Assembly (NCBI GenBank): GCA_031841125.1
Contig: JAJSSI010000072.1
Span: forward strand, 1 to 64,000
Direction of reading: 5' to 3'
Length of the DNA: 64,000 bases
From: Acanthococcus lagerstroemiae
Taxonomy: Eukaryota; Arthropoda; Insecta; Hemiptera; Eriococcidae
Below the pieces are notes generated by a model that was not told where the DNA came from, searched no databases, and saw only the letters and a list, made by a program, of their open reading frames with translations. Positions 46,838 through 57,071 of the stretch are shown one piece after another; the stretch's first letter is position 1; each line of letters opens with the position of its first letter. Both the position numbers and the translations under genes were made by a program.

Positions 46838-49800
46838 ATGGATAGTCAATTGTACAAGGAAATACTTGACGATCTGGGAGCTATTGGAGGGTTAAGTGAG
46901 AATGATAAATTCTTTACCTTTTTATCGCGGAAGTATCAAAGGTAAGAATATTTCATCAAGTCTCAAAAATCAATTATGGTAATAGTAGCGAACCGCTACT
47001 TCACCTGTTGCGAATTATTCTCATCAAAAGAACGAGAATGCATTTTTGAACTAAACATGAATGCATTCTGGTTCAAAAAGGTTTTATTCAGTTGCTGCGA
47101 AGTAGGTGTCGAAGTCCGGGGAATAATCTTGGAAATATTTTCGCAACTGAAACTATTAATGTCTATCCAAATATTTTTAACGAATCGTGTGCAAAAACGT
47201 GACATTCTCGAGTATTCTTATCTCTCAAAGTCCATCTCGTATATCTTATTTCAGCGTTCCAGAGGAAACTTTGAGAAGTATCATCGGATTGTGGTACCAA
47301 AGGAAAGTATCCAGAATCGCTAGCGAAACGAAGGAAGTTGAAATTTACAAACTGTACGTGCAATACTAAGTGTATTAGATACCTATCGATTCAGGAATCG
47401 ACTTACCATTGTTTTATTCTTTAATGCACTGAGATTATTGTATGTATTTTTACAGGTACAAAAAATTGAGAGCTGCTGGTGTAAACGAAGCATGTCAACG
47501 TATCGCCAGGCAGTTGAATTATCCTGCTAGTCTTATCGCCAAGATTGTTTTGACTGATCACGTAAAAGAAGTGAAAGATGAAAAAAATAAAAATAGACAG
47601 CAAGAAGCGAAAAATCTTCGAAAAAATCAGTGCTCGGGTAACAAGTCGTCGAATACTGCGAATGCCAAAATTATGCTTGAACCTAAGTCAATAATTGAAA
47701 CCGTATCGTCTATCAAGAGGCACGATGATCATCGCGTCGAGTTAGCTTTAAACTTGTTCGGCGAAAATGATGTTATAGGAAAACATATTTTAGATAAATT
47801 TAAATTCAACTCGGGAAAACCTGGAGCAAATCGTTTGTTCGGTGGTAGCAGTAGAAATAAGTACGGGAAGTTCTTGCAGACAAGTGAATTTGTAGAAATG
47901 GGCGAAAAAAATGTTATGAAGTATACCGATGTTCAGAAATTGTTTGCCAATCGATTTGGCGGTAAAATTGAGGAACCTATGAACTCATCACCTTTAAATG
48001 TTACGACCGACTTAATGCTATCCGATAATATTGAAATTACGAATCAGCTAAATGATTTGAGTTTGGAAACGGTGGACTCCGGTAAAAGTATGATAAATCA
48101 TTGCTCATTAGTCAGCGAATCGAGCATCTCTGAGGGAAATGGGACAGATAACTCAAAATTAGCGGATTATGGTCGTTCCAGGCGGAATCTGAATGACAGT
48201 ACATTCACAGATTCAATTTCCAGCCGGGATGTTAGTTTGATCTCAGATTCAAGTTTCTCGGAATCAGTAACGTCCGATGTAAAACCGTCGAAAATAGGAG
48301 TTGATGTATGTTCTCCCAGCTCCGATTCTGAGGATACTGACACCGACAGCGATGATTCCGACGACCCTTGTAAGTGATTTGGTGATAACTGTTGTTCGAT
48401 GCAAATCTAATTTGTCAGTAAATTTGTTTTTTCTATTGAAGTTGGATTAACATTGCGTCTGTCGATGTAAATTACCATTGAAGAAAAAGCTTCGAATTAA
48501 TCCGGTTTTTTTTTTCTTCCTTCTCATTTTTAGATGAATATTACAGCTCGAAAGAACTTCTAGAAAGTACATCCTTGATTGAAGATCCCGTGTTAGCCGC
48601 CGACGTGTTTATGGTAAATTTTTATTCATATTTTCTACAATAGTGGTTGAATTGAAACCCAGTGTATCAGATTAATTGTGAAATGTCCTCATTTCTTCTT
48701 ATATCTGGTGTTCACATTCATACTTAATGGGTTGAAAAATAGTTGAACCCATTTTTGATAGTAATTATAGGGTTTTCCTCCTGGTGACTTCGCAGCTTCA
48801 CTTCATGTCAGCTGTCCGCAATTTCTGAGAAAAACTCATTTTCGTTGTTTTTATCTGTCTGCTAGGTTATTCCAATTGATTAGATCAAAAGATCGATAAC
48901 TAGATTGACTAATTATATTGCTTTTGATTGACTAACGGGCTGAATCTTTGTATATCTGTGTGGAAGGGGGGGGGGTAGAAAGGTTGATCGTCTGTCTGTG
49001 GAGGGGGGGGGGGTAGAAAGGTTAATCGTCTGTCTGTGGAGATGGGAAGGAGGTTGGACAGGTTTCCAGAATACAATCTGCTTTCCCGTTTGTCTGAATA
49101 ATCGGCTAGCTGATGATTGGTTGATCGTCTTTCAAGCTGACTGGCTATTTCTTACCCTGATGTATTTCCTACGTGGGTGGGGGTGATGTTGGAGCAGGTG
49201 TTCAGTATTTCGAGATTTTTGGAATAAGACCTCTAGAGGAGCATTTTAACGAACAGAAACGATAGTTAACTTCTTCGATATAACATCAAGGTTTTCAGTA
49301 TCTTGAAACTCGATTCTAGTATTTAGATACCACCTGTTCTGGAGTTCTGTTGCTATGTTTGCTACAGCTTACATACTGTACTTTGAATAACCTCGCTAAA
49401 AACCATTCCGTATTTCACAAACTCAGATTCAAAATTTAGGCGAATGCAGCGATCCCAAGAAACTGTAGAACACCAAATTTGTTTTTACAATTCAGCTCAG
49501 TAATCTTGCCAGCCAGTTTTAGTGAATGAATTGTATCTTTAGAGCTGGAGAAGGATAACAAATAATAACAACATACTATTAATGGGGAACCATCTTTGGC
49601 ATCCCTTCCAACTACATTATTATGAATTCAGTTTGCATGCGCTAAGAAACTAGCTTCTTGTCTCCCCATTTCAATGACAATAGAATAATGTTAGGAAGGT
49701 TGTCTTCTCGTTCTTGAAATAATAAGAATTAATGAAGCAAATCGCATATTTCGAGATCAGCCAGACACAGGAAAAAGCAGTCAGCTAACCAACCAACTTG

Positions 49801-52800
49801 TGAGACAAACAAACGGTCAAATCGCTATCTTACCCGCAAACAAATATGTAAGCATGTAGCAGACAGACAAACAGGCTTCCAGGTATCCCCTCGCTTGATT
49901 GCCTAAAGAAAAGTACCCGAGATATGAAACTCGGGAGCTAGATAGATGTCTGTGTGTTCTGCATATAATCTGATGCCACGCAGATACGGAGCTGAGAGAC
50001 AAGATCTAATATTCGAGAATAAAGGAAACAAGATCTCTCTTCTTTTTTGAATTCTGCCTCTCCATTTGGTTCCTGTTTTCTGATCTTTTTTTAACGATCT
50101 GGCAGCGTGATAGTCTAGTTGATGAGATGAATAAAACCCATTTTCTGTCTCCTTTCACTTTCCCATCAATAAAAATTTGCATGGACGTATCTGTCACCTC
50201 ATGATGTAGCGTGACAGAGAGACAGACAGTCTCTTTACTATTTGTAATTCGAGATTTCCAACGCAAAATTGTGTTCTGCTCTCACTCATTTTTATGTTTC
50301 AGTGTACCCTGAGTGATGATCAGTATGGACCTACATCTGACATCATTGCTAAGTAAGTTGAAAAGTACTTCCGCTTCATAGTGATAGAAATACAGGGAAC
50401 CGTAATCTCGCCCAAGTTGTGATTGTGCCGTTCTATCAAATGCATTAATTTGGTGCATTTATTCTGTAAACTTGGACATCGTGTTGGTATCGAAATTGAG
50501 CTCACGGATTTAACGCAACTTTCATGTTGCCGCATAACTGGTATACAGATCCCGAAAGTGACCAGTATTCTTGTATTTGATGTATTTCGTGCTCTTTGAT
50601 TATTTTCAGGCTATATATAGTATGCCAATAGTAAGGCAAGATCACATTTTTCAGTTTCAGTTTGGATCACCGGTATGAGCACCATTACACTGTCATTATT
50701 GTCAAGACCAGATCAATGTAGATTTTTCAAGACTATATGTAGTATGGGCGACAGAAATCTTCTTTATGGTGGGGAAAGGGGAGGCGGAGTTATAAATTTT
50801 AGATCCGATTTTAGGAATGAAAATCTGAAGACCTAAGTCTGTGACCTTTGAGAAACATGGCTTAAATGTGTTTTCCGCTCACATAGGCAAGATTCCCATT
50901 AATTCTCCTGTTCTTCTGTTTGTGTAGGACTGCAGATGTTGCGTTTATTTGCAGGGTTATCGATAAGTTGATCTTCATTATCTTGGTATTGGTTTCGATG
51001 ATAAGTTTTAAAATCAGTGTTTCATATCACCTGTAACAGCGTTACTGTTATTAGGTTCATTTTTTTAAATCTTAATGGTCATGTTAATTACTGTAGTTAG
51101 TATCGCCGTAAAATTGATCTTAATCACTGTTGTGATCAGGCCTTGAAAATTGATCTCATATGGCCACTAAGATCTCGATCAGTAACGGTTATGATCTTCT
51201 ACTGATCTACGATCATATTCTTCACTGCGGCATGTACGCATCTCCAGAGGTTGATATTTGTTCTAGTTGGGCTGGGCGAGGATCGATGATAGGGGGGCGT
51301 ATAGTGATGCACACATGCCAAATTGGCCGCGGGACGCCGCTCCCCCTATCCCAAAAATACCCCGAATGGGCCTGCGTCAGAATAGGAGGGCTCGCTTTGG
51401 GGTAGCTCCTGCTACCCCCATTTTTCCTTTCACCTCTTCACGGCGGCGAATCTACGGCGTCTTGTTCTTCATCTTCTTCGCTGTCGAGTTGCGCCGGATT
51501 GTCTTCTTCATTGGTTGTTGGAAGCAGCGACATCTTCGTTGTCGTCGTCGTCCATTTTGTTGGCTCTACTCTTCAACATGGTCGAGACCAGCTTCTCCGG
51601 TGTAAGCGGCTCAACACCGGCGTTCTGAGAGGCGGCCGCCGCTTCTTCCCTCTCTTGGTCGAATGCCAGACACTCGAACAGGGTGTGCCAAGCATCATCG
51701 TCTCGTCCTCCTTCAGCGCAGTAGGAGCACCGCCGACTTTCTGCTATGCCCATCCGGTGCAGGTACTTGTTGAACACTCCGTGGCTGCTCATCACCTGCG
51801 TCAGATAAAAGTTCAGCTGGCCATGGCATTTACCCAACCACGTGTTGAGGTCGTGTATTAGCAGTCGGGTCCGCTCTCCCTTGATACTGCGGGAGAGCCG
51901 CTCTTCCCACATGCGAAGCGTGGATTGCCTATTATCCCGCTTGACCCGTAGCACCGCACTGCTCTTCGATGGCATTTTCCGCGTTGCGCTGTATATCCTC
52001 TTCCGCTCATCCGCTAGTAACTCCACTGGCGATATACCTGCTTGCACGCAAACTGCCTCTGGGGCGACAATGCGATAGGCACTGACACACCTGAGTGCAG
52101 CCTTCCGTTGGACCCTTACCAGATCGGTTCTGTACTCCCTGGCACCGATGGCGTCGGACCAGATTGGAGCCCCATATAGGAGGACCGACATGGCGACGTT
52201 CGTCAGCAGCTTACATTTCTTCTCTGTCGGCCTCCCCTAGGTTCAACATGAGTCGGCTTAATCCGGCTACGACACTGTCCGCTTTCTGCGCTGCCCTCTT
52301 CGCGTGTTCTCTAAACGACAGCTTCCCGTCGAACCACAGCCCGAGATACTTCAGGGCTGTACAGGGCGCAATCTCCGCGCCTTTTAGGTGAAAAGAAGGG
52401 GGTTGTACCGTCGACGGCGTGTAAACAACACCGATTCTGTCTATTCGGCTGCTGGGCACAACCCTGCCGACTCGATCCAACGGGTCATTACCTCCAGTCC
52501 CGCGTTCACCTTCCTTTCAGGCGTGGCTACGTCATCTTCGACTGCGACCACCAGAATGTCATCAGTGTAGCAGATGATGTTCACCCCTGGTGGTGTCTTA
52601 GCCCGCAGAATGCCGTCAAACGCGATGTCCCACAGGAGTGAACCAAAAACCTGCACCACGCCCGTAGCAGTTTCCGCGAGAATTTTCCGACCATGGAAGT
52701 AGTCCTGGATAATTTCGCGTAAATACGCCGGTACTGATGTATTCTCCAGCGCCTCCAATATGCGCGCCTATGCCATTGTATTGAACGCATTCTGTATGTC

Positions 52801-55800
52801 GAGGCTGACGACTGCACTGAATTGGAGTTTTTGGATCGCTGACTGTGCAAGCCTCTTCAGCTTCCCGGCGGCATCAGTCGTCAGTCGTACAGCTCGGAAC
52901 CCATACTGGTTGGCGCTCAACGCGCGCCTCCCCCGAAAGTACCTCTCCAGCCTGCTTGCAATGATCCGCTCGAAGATCTTGCCTACGGTATCAAACAAAC
53001 GCAGCGGCCGGTATAATGCTAGCCCGCCAACTGGTTTTCCTGGCTTCGGCAACAGCACCAGGCGAGCTATCTTCCATCTGGCTGGGAATACTGCTATGCG
53101 TAACACTGCACTGAAGACTGCAGCCAGTATTCCCGGGTCCGCCTGATGGATGACGTACCACACACTATTAGGTGTTCCATCTGGTCCCGGCGCTTTCTTC
53201 GCTTTCCCTCGTATTCGGTCCACTGCCGCATCGATTTCGGCTGCCAACAATAGTGATACGGCGTCGTGTCCACTGGTGCTGGACGCTGCGGAAACAAATG
53301 GTCCATAATCCGTTCCACAGTGTTCGACTGCATACGCTCGGTTATGGGAGGGCCCCCCCACCTTTTTCATCGCTATCCAATAAGGTTTTCCAAAGGGGTC
53401 CTCTTCCACCTGGCTGCGCAGCTCTTTCTAGCATCTCAGCTTGCTGTGCCTGATCGCAGTCTTCAGGCTTCTCCGAGCGCGCTGGTATTCCTCTGTCACT
53501 TGTTGCGCCTCCTCTCGGCCACGTGTACGCTGATATCTTCTGCGCAACTAGTTGGCCTCGAACTTCAGGTGGGCAGTTCTCGCAGTCCACCAATACGTGT
53601 CTCTTCATCCTTGGTGGACCACGGCGGAGCATTGCGGCATCGCAGGCAGCGGCTACTCTTCAATGTAGCTCTCTGCCGCCTCTTCTCTGCCCCAGCTGCT
53701 GACTAACAAGGCGGCCTCCAGCTTGTCTTTGTCCAGCCTGCTAGTCACCGATCTTCCCAGCTTCCTTGGAGTAGCGACCACTATCTCTCTTGCCACAGCA
53801 AAGGTAATGTAGTTGTGATCGCTTCCCGACACCTCTTCCAGTACCGACCAGCCTTGGATCTGTCGGCTAGGCATTCTGAGGCAGACGTCACGTCGATGTT
53901 GGACTCATACCCTTGATGGAAGCGGGTATAGGCGGCGCTGTTGTTCATTGGCACCAGGCGGTTACTCGTCGCAAACTCGCCCAACAGCGCTCTTTCACAT
54001 CTGTGCGGCCGGAGTACCATTCTTCTAACTTGGCATTGAAGTCGCCGGCCACTATCATCTTGCCTCCCATGAAAGTGCTCCTCTCCAGCTAAGTAAGGTA
54101 GGCCTGGAATTCTGCCGGCATTTTTTTGGGGGAGAAGTGACAGCTGTATATTCTTACTACCCCAATCTCCACTGCGACAAACCCCGTCGCCTCGCTCTAC
54201 CTTGCTCGGAGCCAGTAGGCAGCCACTAAACCAGTATGGTATGTCTGCCATCCCACAACATGTTCCAACTTGTAGGGTTCGCTCACTATCATCATGTGTC
54301 CTCTCCTGTGCTGCAGCCTCGAACATCAAATCCTGAGCCACTCTACAATGGTTCAGATTTATTGAGGGAGTATAATACTGTAAATCTGCAATTGAATAGA
54401 GTTATTTTTCAGTTGTTGTATTTATTGTGTATAGAACAGGCACTGAGACATGGGGGGGGGCAGTGCCCTCCTACTAACTCACTTTATCTTTCCGCAAAAG
54501 AAAGTAACTCTTATTTACCCTCTCTGTGTGCTAAATTTATCCTTCAAAAAATCCCCTCACTTGTCATAAAAGGCCTCAAGACTGATCCATGTTATCACTA
54601 AGCACCAAATTATCATAAACTAGGGTAACTTCGGATTTGTGGGGGAACTCTGTAACACTGCTCAGCTGCGTTATTTCTTCATTAACTAGGATGTCAGATA
54701 AAAGCTGAGACTTGTAGTTACACTGTCACGTGGTGAAACCCGATGTTTCAGTTCTGATATACAAAGCGCGGTCCAAAACAACTGTGACCAGTCGCGAAAA
54801 AAAAAAAGGAACAACGCCATCTAGCGGCAAACAAAGAACGCACGATTGAAGTTCATACTTTTCCGCGTTGATAGAGCGCTCACTGAGCGTTCTACGTTCA
54901 CTAGCGGCCGAGCTACAACAATGTAATGAAAACATGTTCGACAAACCCCTACAGCCTAAACAGGTGTATTTGGAAAACAATAAAACAAAATACAAAAATC
55001 ATTCGTCGCTATCAGATTCCATTGGGATTTAAACCTGCACTAGAGTGCGCTGCAAAATTACCTGCGCGGGTGTTAGTGGGTGAAAAATAGGTATGAGTGA
55101 TCATGTGTAAATTTCAAATAGAAACACTGCTATCTTCAGTAGGGTGAAAACCCGAGTAGAAATTATTCTGCCAGTATATCTGATTATAATTTAATTTTTT
55201 GGTGATGATGCAGTCGAATTTAGGACGAATTTTCTTTGAAGGTGAATTTCTAATCGACTTCAACTTCAAATATCATTAAGTTGATTAGAAATTCACTTTC
55301 AAAGAAAATTTGTCCTAAATTCGACTGCATCATCACTAAAATATTAAATTATAATCAGTTATACTGGCAGAATAATTTCTACTCGGGTTTTTCCCTACTG
55401 TAGATAGCAGCGTTTCTATTTGAAAGTGCACATGATTACTCACTCATTTTCACCCGCTAACACCCGCGCAGGTAATTTTGCAGTGCACTCTAGTGCAGGT
55501 TTAAATCCCAATTGCAACATCATCTGGATCATCTATGTCGGATGAAGAAGAGTCATCTTTGGCGTTATCCGTTCGCACTTTTTCAAAATATCGTCCCTTG
55601 TGAGCAATGCAGGGACGCATTCGTTCAGGCCATTTTTCAAGCAGTGTTTTTCGGAATTCTTCTGCCAGAATGGAGTTCAAAACCGCGCCATCAAAATTTC
55701 TGGCACCGAATGACTTTTGGTTTGTCCATTCCAATCAATGCTTGAAAACGGAACCTGCGCGGCCAAAAGGGATGATATTTCAAGCCGACACGCAAATTTT

Positions 55801-57071
55801 CATGACGGCCCAGATGATGTTGCAATGAATCTGATGGCGACGAATGATTTCTGAAAATTCCAAAACACTGAGGCTGTAGTGCAAATGCATTGACTTGTAA
55901 TGGCGGCAGAAAAACGCTGCGAGCGCTATCAAGCGGAAAAGTATGACTTCATCGTGCGTTCGTGCGAATGGCGTTGCCCGAGATGATCGTTTGAAAACGA
56001 TGAGATCAACTCGAACGATGCTTCATGAGCGAATGTATGTACGATAATTGTCAAGTCTGCATTTTATTTTATTATGTTTCGTTACGTGTTTGTATGACAG
56101 ATTGTCATTAACTTGTTTGTCGACTTGTTGTTACTGCCGTACTGAACGTGAACGCTTCGAGCCGCTCGAGAACGCATGAACGTATGAACTCAATCAAGCG
56201 TTCTTCGTTTTGCCGCTAGCGCGTGTTTTGTTCTCGTTTTCGCACTGGCGATCGCAGTTGGTTTGCATCTATCGCACTTTGTATAAGACCAGGAATGTCC
56301 GAAGTTCCCCCACAAATCCGAAGATACCCCAGTTAACGGTATGGGATTAGTCGATAAGACCAGGAATGTCCAAAGTTCCCCCACGAATCCGAAGTTACCC
56401 CAGTTAACGGTATGGGATTAGTCGAGATACTCGTGCATTATTTTGATGCATAACTAGAATAATTGAATCCTTAAATTGAAATGTGTTGCGTGTTACAGTT
56501 CTTCGGGCGTTACGTACGAGAAAGTACTCGAAGCTTTTGTGAAAGATGTTGGCATTCCTTACAAGACGGAAAATAAGTTACGAGGAGTCGGCGTTGACAA
56601 AACGCCCGATATTATTCTGCTTGTCCCCGTGGCGGTTGATGATTTCGCCATCAACTGGATTGAGAGCAAAGCCTTGTTCGCAGATTTACTGTTACATCAG
56701 GAATTCAAGAAAAATCAATTCAAAACGTACATCAACAGGTAAATTAGCGTTTTCTGTTCCGTGGTACGTTGTTTCAGACGAGGGAATAGACTACCATAAA
56801 GGCGTTAGTGTGTTAAAAATAAGCAGAATTGGGGTCCTTTCTAATTCTTGAGGTGTCAGTGAAAATAATACAAAAATGTTTATCGTTCAACAGGTTCGGC
56901 CCTGGTCTAGTGCTCTACTGGCATGGCTATACCGATGACTTGCCCGAGTTCTCTTTGCTGAATAAGCAGATCATCGTTCGCGATCGGTTTCCGCCAAAGG
57001 AGAGTTTCAAATTCATGGACTCGAATAAGTTCAGACTGTGGATGCAATCAAATAACAGCTCTGACTCGTGA
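46838..57071 (+). CDS. CDIN1: CDAN1-interacting nuclease 1 homologue
   Basis: CDIN1 (human C15orf41) is a predicted PD-(D/E)XK nuclease that binds codanin-1; its mutation causes congenital dyserythropoietic anaemia type I. Phase-consistent exons are 46838-46941, 47255-47353, 47456-48369, 48534-48613, 50303-50352, 56499-56738 and 56894-57071, giving 554 residues. The N-terminal helical part includes RIARQLNYPASLIAKIVL. The nuclease core reads DKTPDIILLVPVAVD, then WIESKA, then RFGPGLVLYWHGY, with P452-D453, E471 and K473 as the PD...E-x-K signature. The human protein is about 281 residues. The excess comes from about 250 low-complexity residues in exon 3 (about 105-370), rich in serine and aspartate and ending DSEDTDTDSDDSDD. 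Intron 5 (6.1 kb) holds a dead LINE and nested DNA transposons. An AATAAA lies at 57367-57372. Codanin-1 is known to bind the histone chaperone ASF1. Confidence 0.93.
48964..49042. repeat. 38-bp tandem duplication with G-runs
   Basis: Two copies of a unit made of a G-run of about 10 followed by TAGAAAGGTTGATCGTCTG (the second with TTAATCG) and TCTGTGGA. It lies in intron 4 of CDIN1. A weaker third match follows (GAGATGGGAAGG). Confidence 0.8.
51508..54341 (-). pseudogene. Dead R1-clade non-LTR retrotransposon (antisense in CDIN1 intron 5)
   Basis: Reading the minus strand, an apurinic-type endonuclease comes first: VAGDFNAKLEEW near 54015-54060, SNIDVTSAS near 53890, SGSDHNYITF near 53800-53825. 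Then the reverse transcriptase: LLPKPGKPVGG, NQYGFRAV, VVSLDIQNAFNTM (motif A, near 52780) and CYTDDILVV (motif C, near 52570). After it come FHLKGAEIAPCTALKYLG and a C-terminal C-x2-C-x9-H-x4-C finger (CSYC...HTLFEC) near 51700, typical of the R1/LOA group. It is inactive: the domains sit in several frames, motif B (normally GVPQGSVLGP) has lost residues, and the catalytic YADD is YTDD. A 3' untranslated part probably continues to about 51270. No 28S rRNA flanks it, so it is not in the classic R1 target. Confidence 0.85.
54762..56281. mobile_element. Tc1/mariner-like relic with TA-type target duplication
   Basis: The left end CAAAGCGCGGTC and the right end (reverse complement CAAAGTGCGATA) are inverted, and TATA flanks both sides (54758-54761 and 56282-56285), as expected for TA-targeting transposons. 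The arms are long: about 54810-55020 matches, inverted, about 55815-55990, and part of it also matches 56060-56230. On the minus strand, 55501-55734 encodes EWTNQKSFG and EEFRKTLLEKWPERMRPCI...RYFE, resembling the C-terminal end of mariner-family transposases. The catalytic core is absent. It is interrupted by a perfect-looking palindrome at 55021-55512. Confidence 0.65.
55021..55512. repeat. Giant palindrome: arms of about 240 bp, 17-nt loop
   Basis: The arms 55021-55260 and 55278-55512 are reverse complements with only scattered differences and a few small indels, around a loop of 17 nt. It is inserted in the long inverted arm of the mariner-like relic, at a site read as ATTG on both sides; the host arm resumes at once with GCAACATCATCTGG. 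The outer end of each arm carries AGGTTTAAATCCCA (read inward-to-outward), which resembles an RNA polymerase III B box. Confidence 0.85.
56283..56424. repeat. 71-bp tandem duplication of a MITE end
   Basis: Two adjacent 71-bp copies (56283-56353 and 56354-56424), each with ATAAGACCAGGAATGTCC, the inverted terminus ACCCCAGTT and the flank AACGGTATGGGATTAGTCG. They differ at only about three positions. The unit joins the MITE terminus to its immediate flank and ends 74 bp before the splice acceptor of CDIN1 exon 6. Confidence 0.9.

Larger units (their letters stand above)
54618..56334. mobile_element. AACTGGGGT-ended MITE, interrupted by a larger transposon
   Basis: Positions 54618-54757 match the reverse complement of the intact MITE at 37920-38133, from its end through AAAAGCTGAGACTTGTAG to ATGTTTCAG. 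The match resumes at 56282 and runs to the other terminus at 56334. The intervening DNA is a separate element flanked by TATA on both sides. Host and guest are therefore separable with confidence. Confidence 0.8.

Noticed and set aside
51842..53706. Plus-strand frames across the LINE
   Set aside because: They are antisense shadows of the endonuclease and reverse transcriptase codons, which are recognisable on the minus strand.
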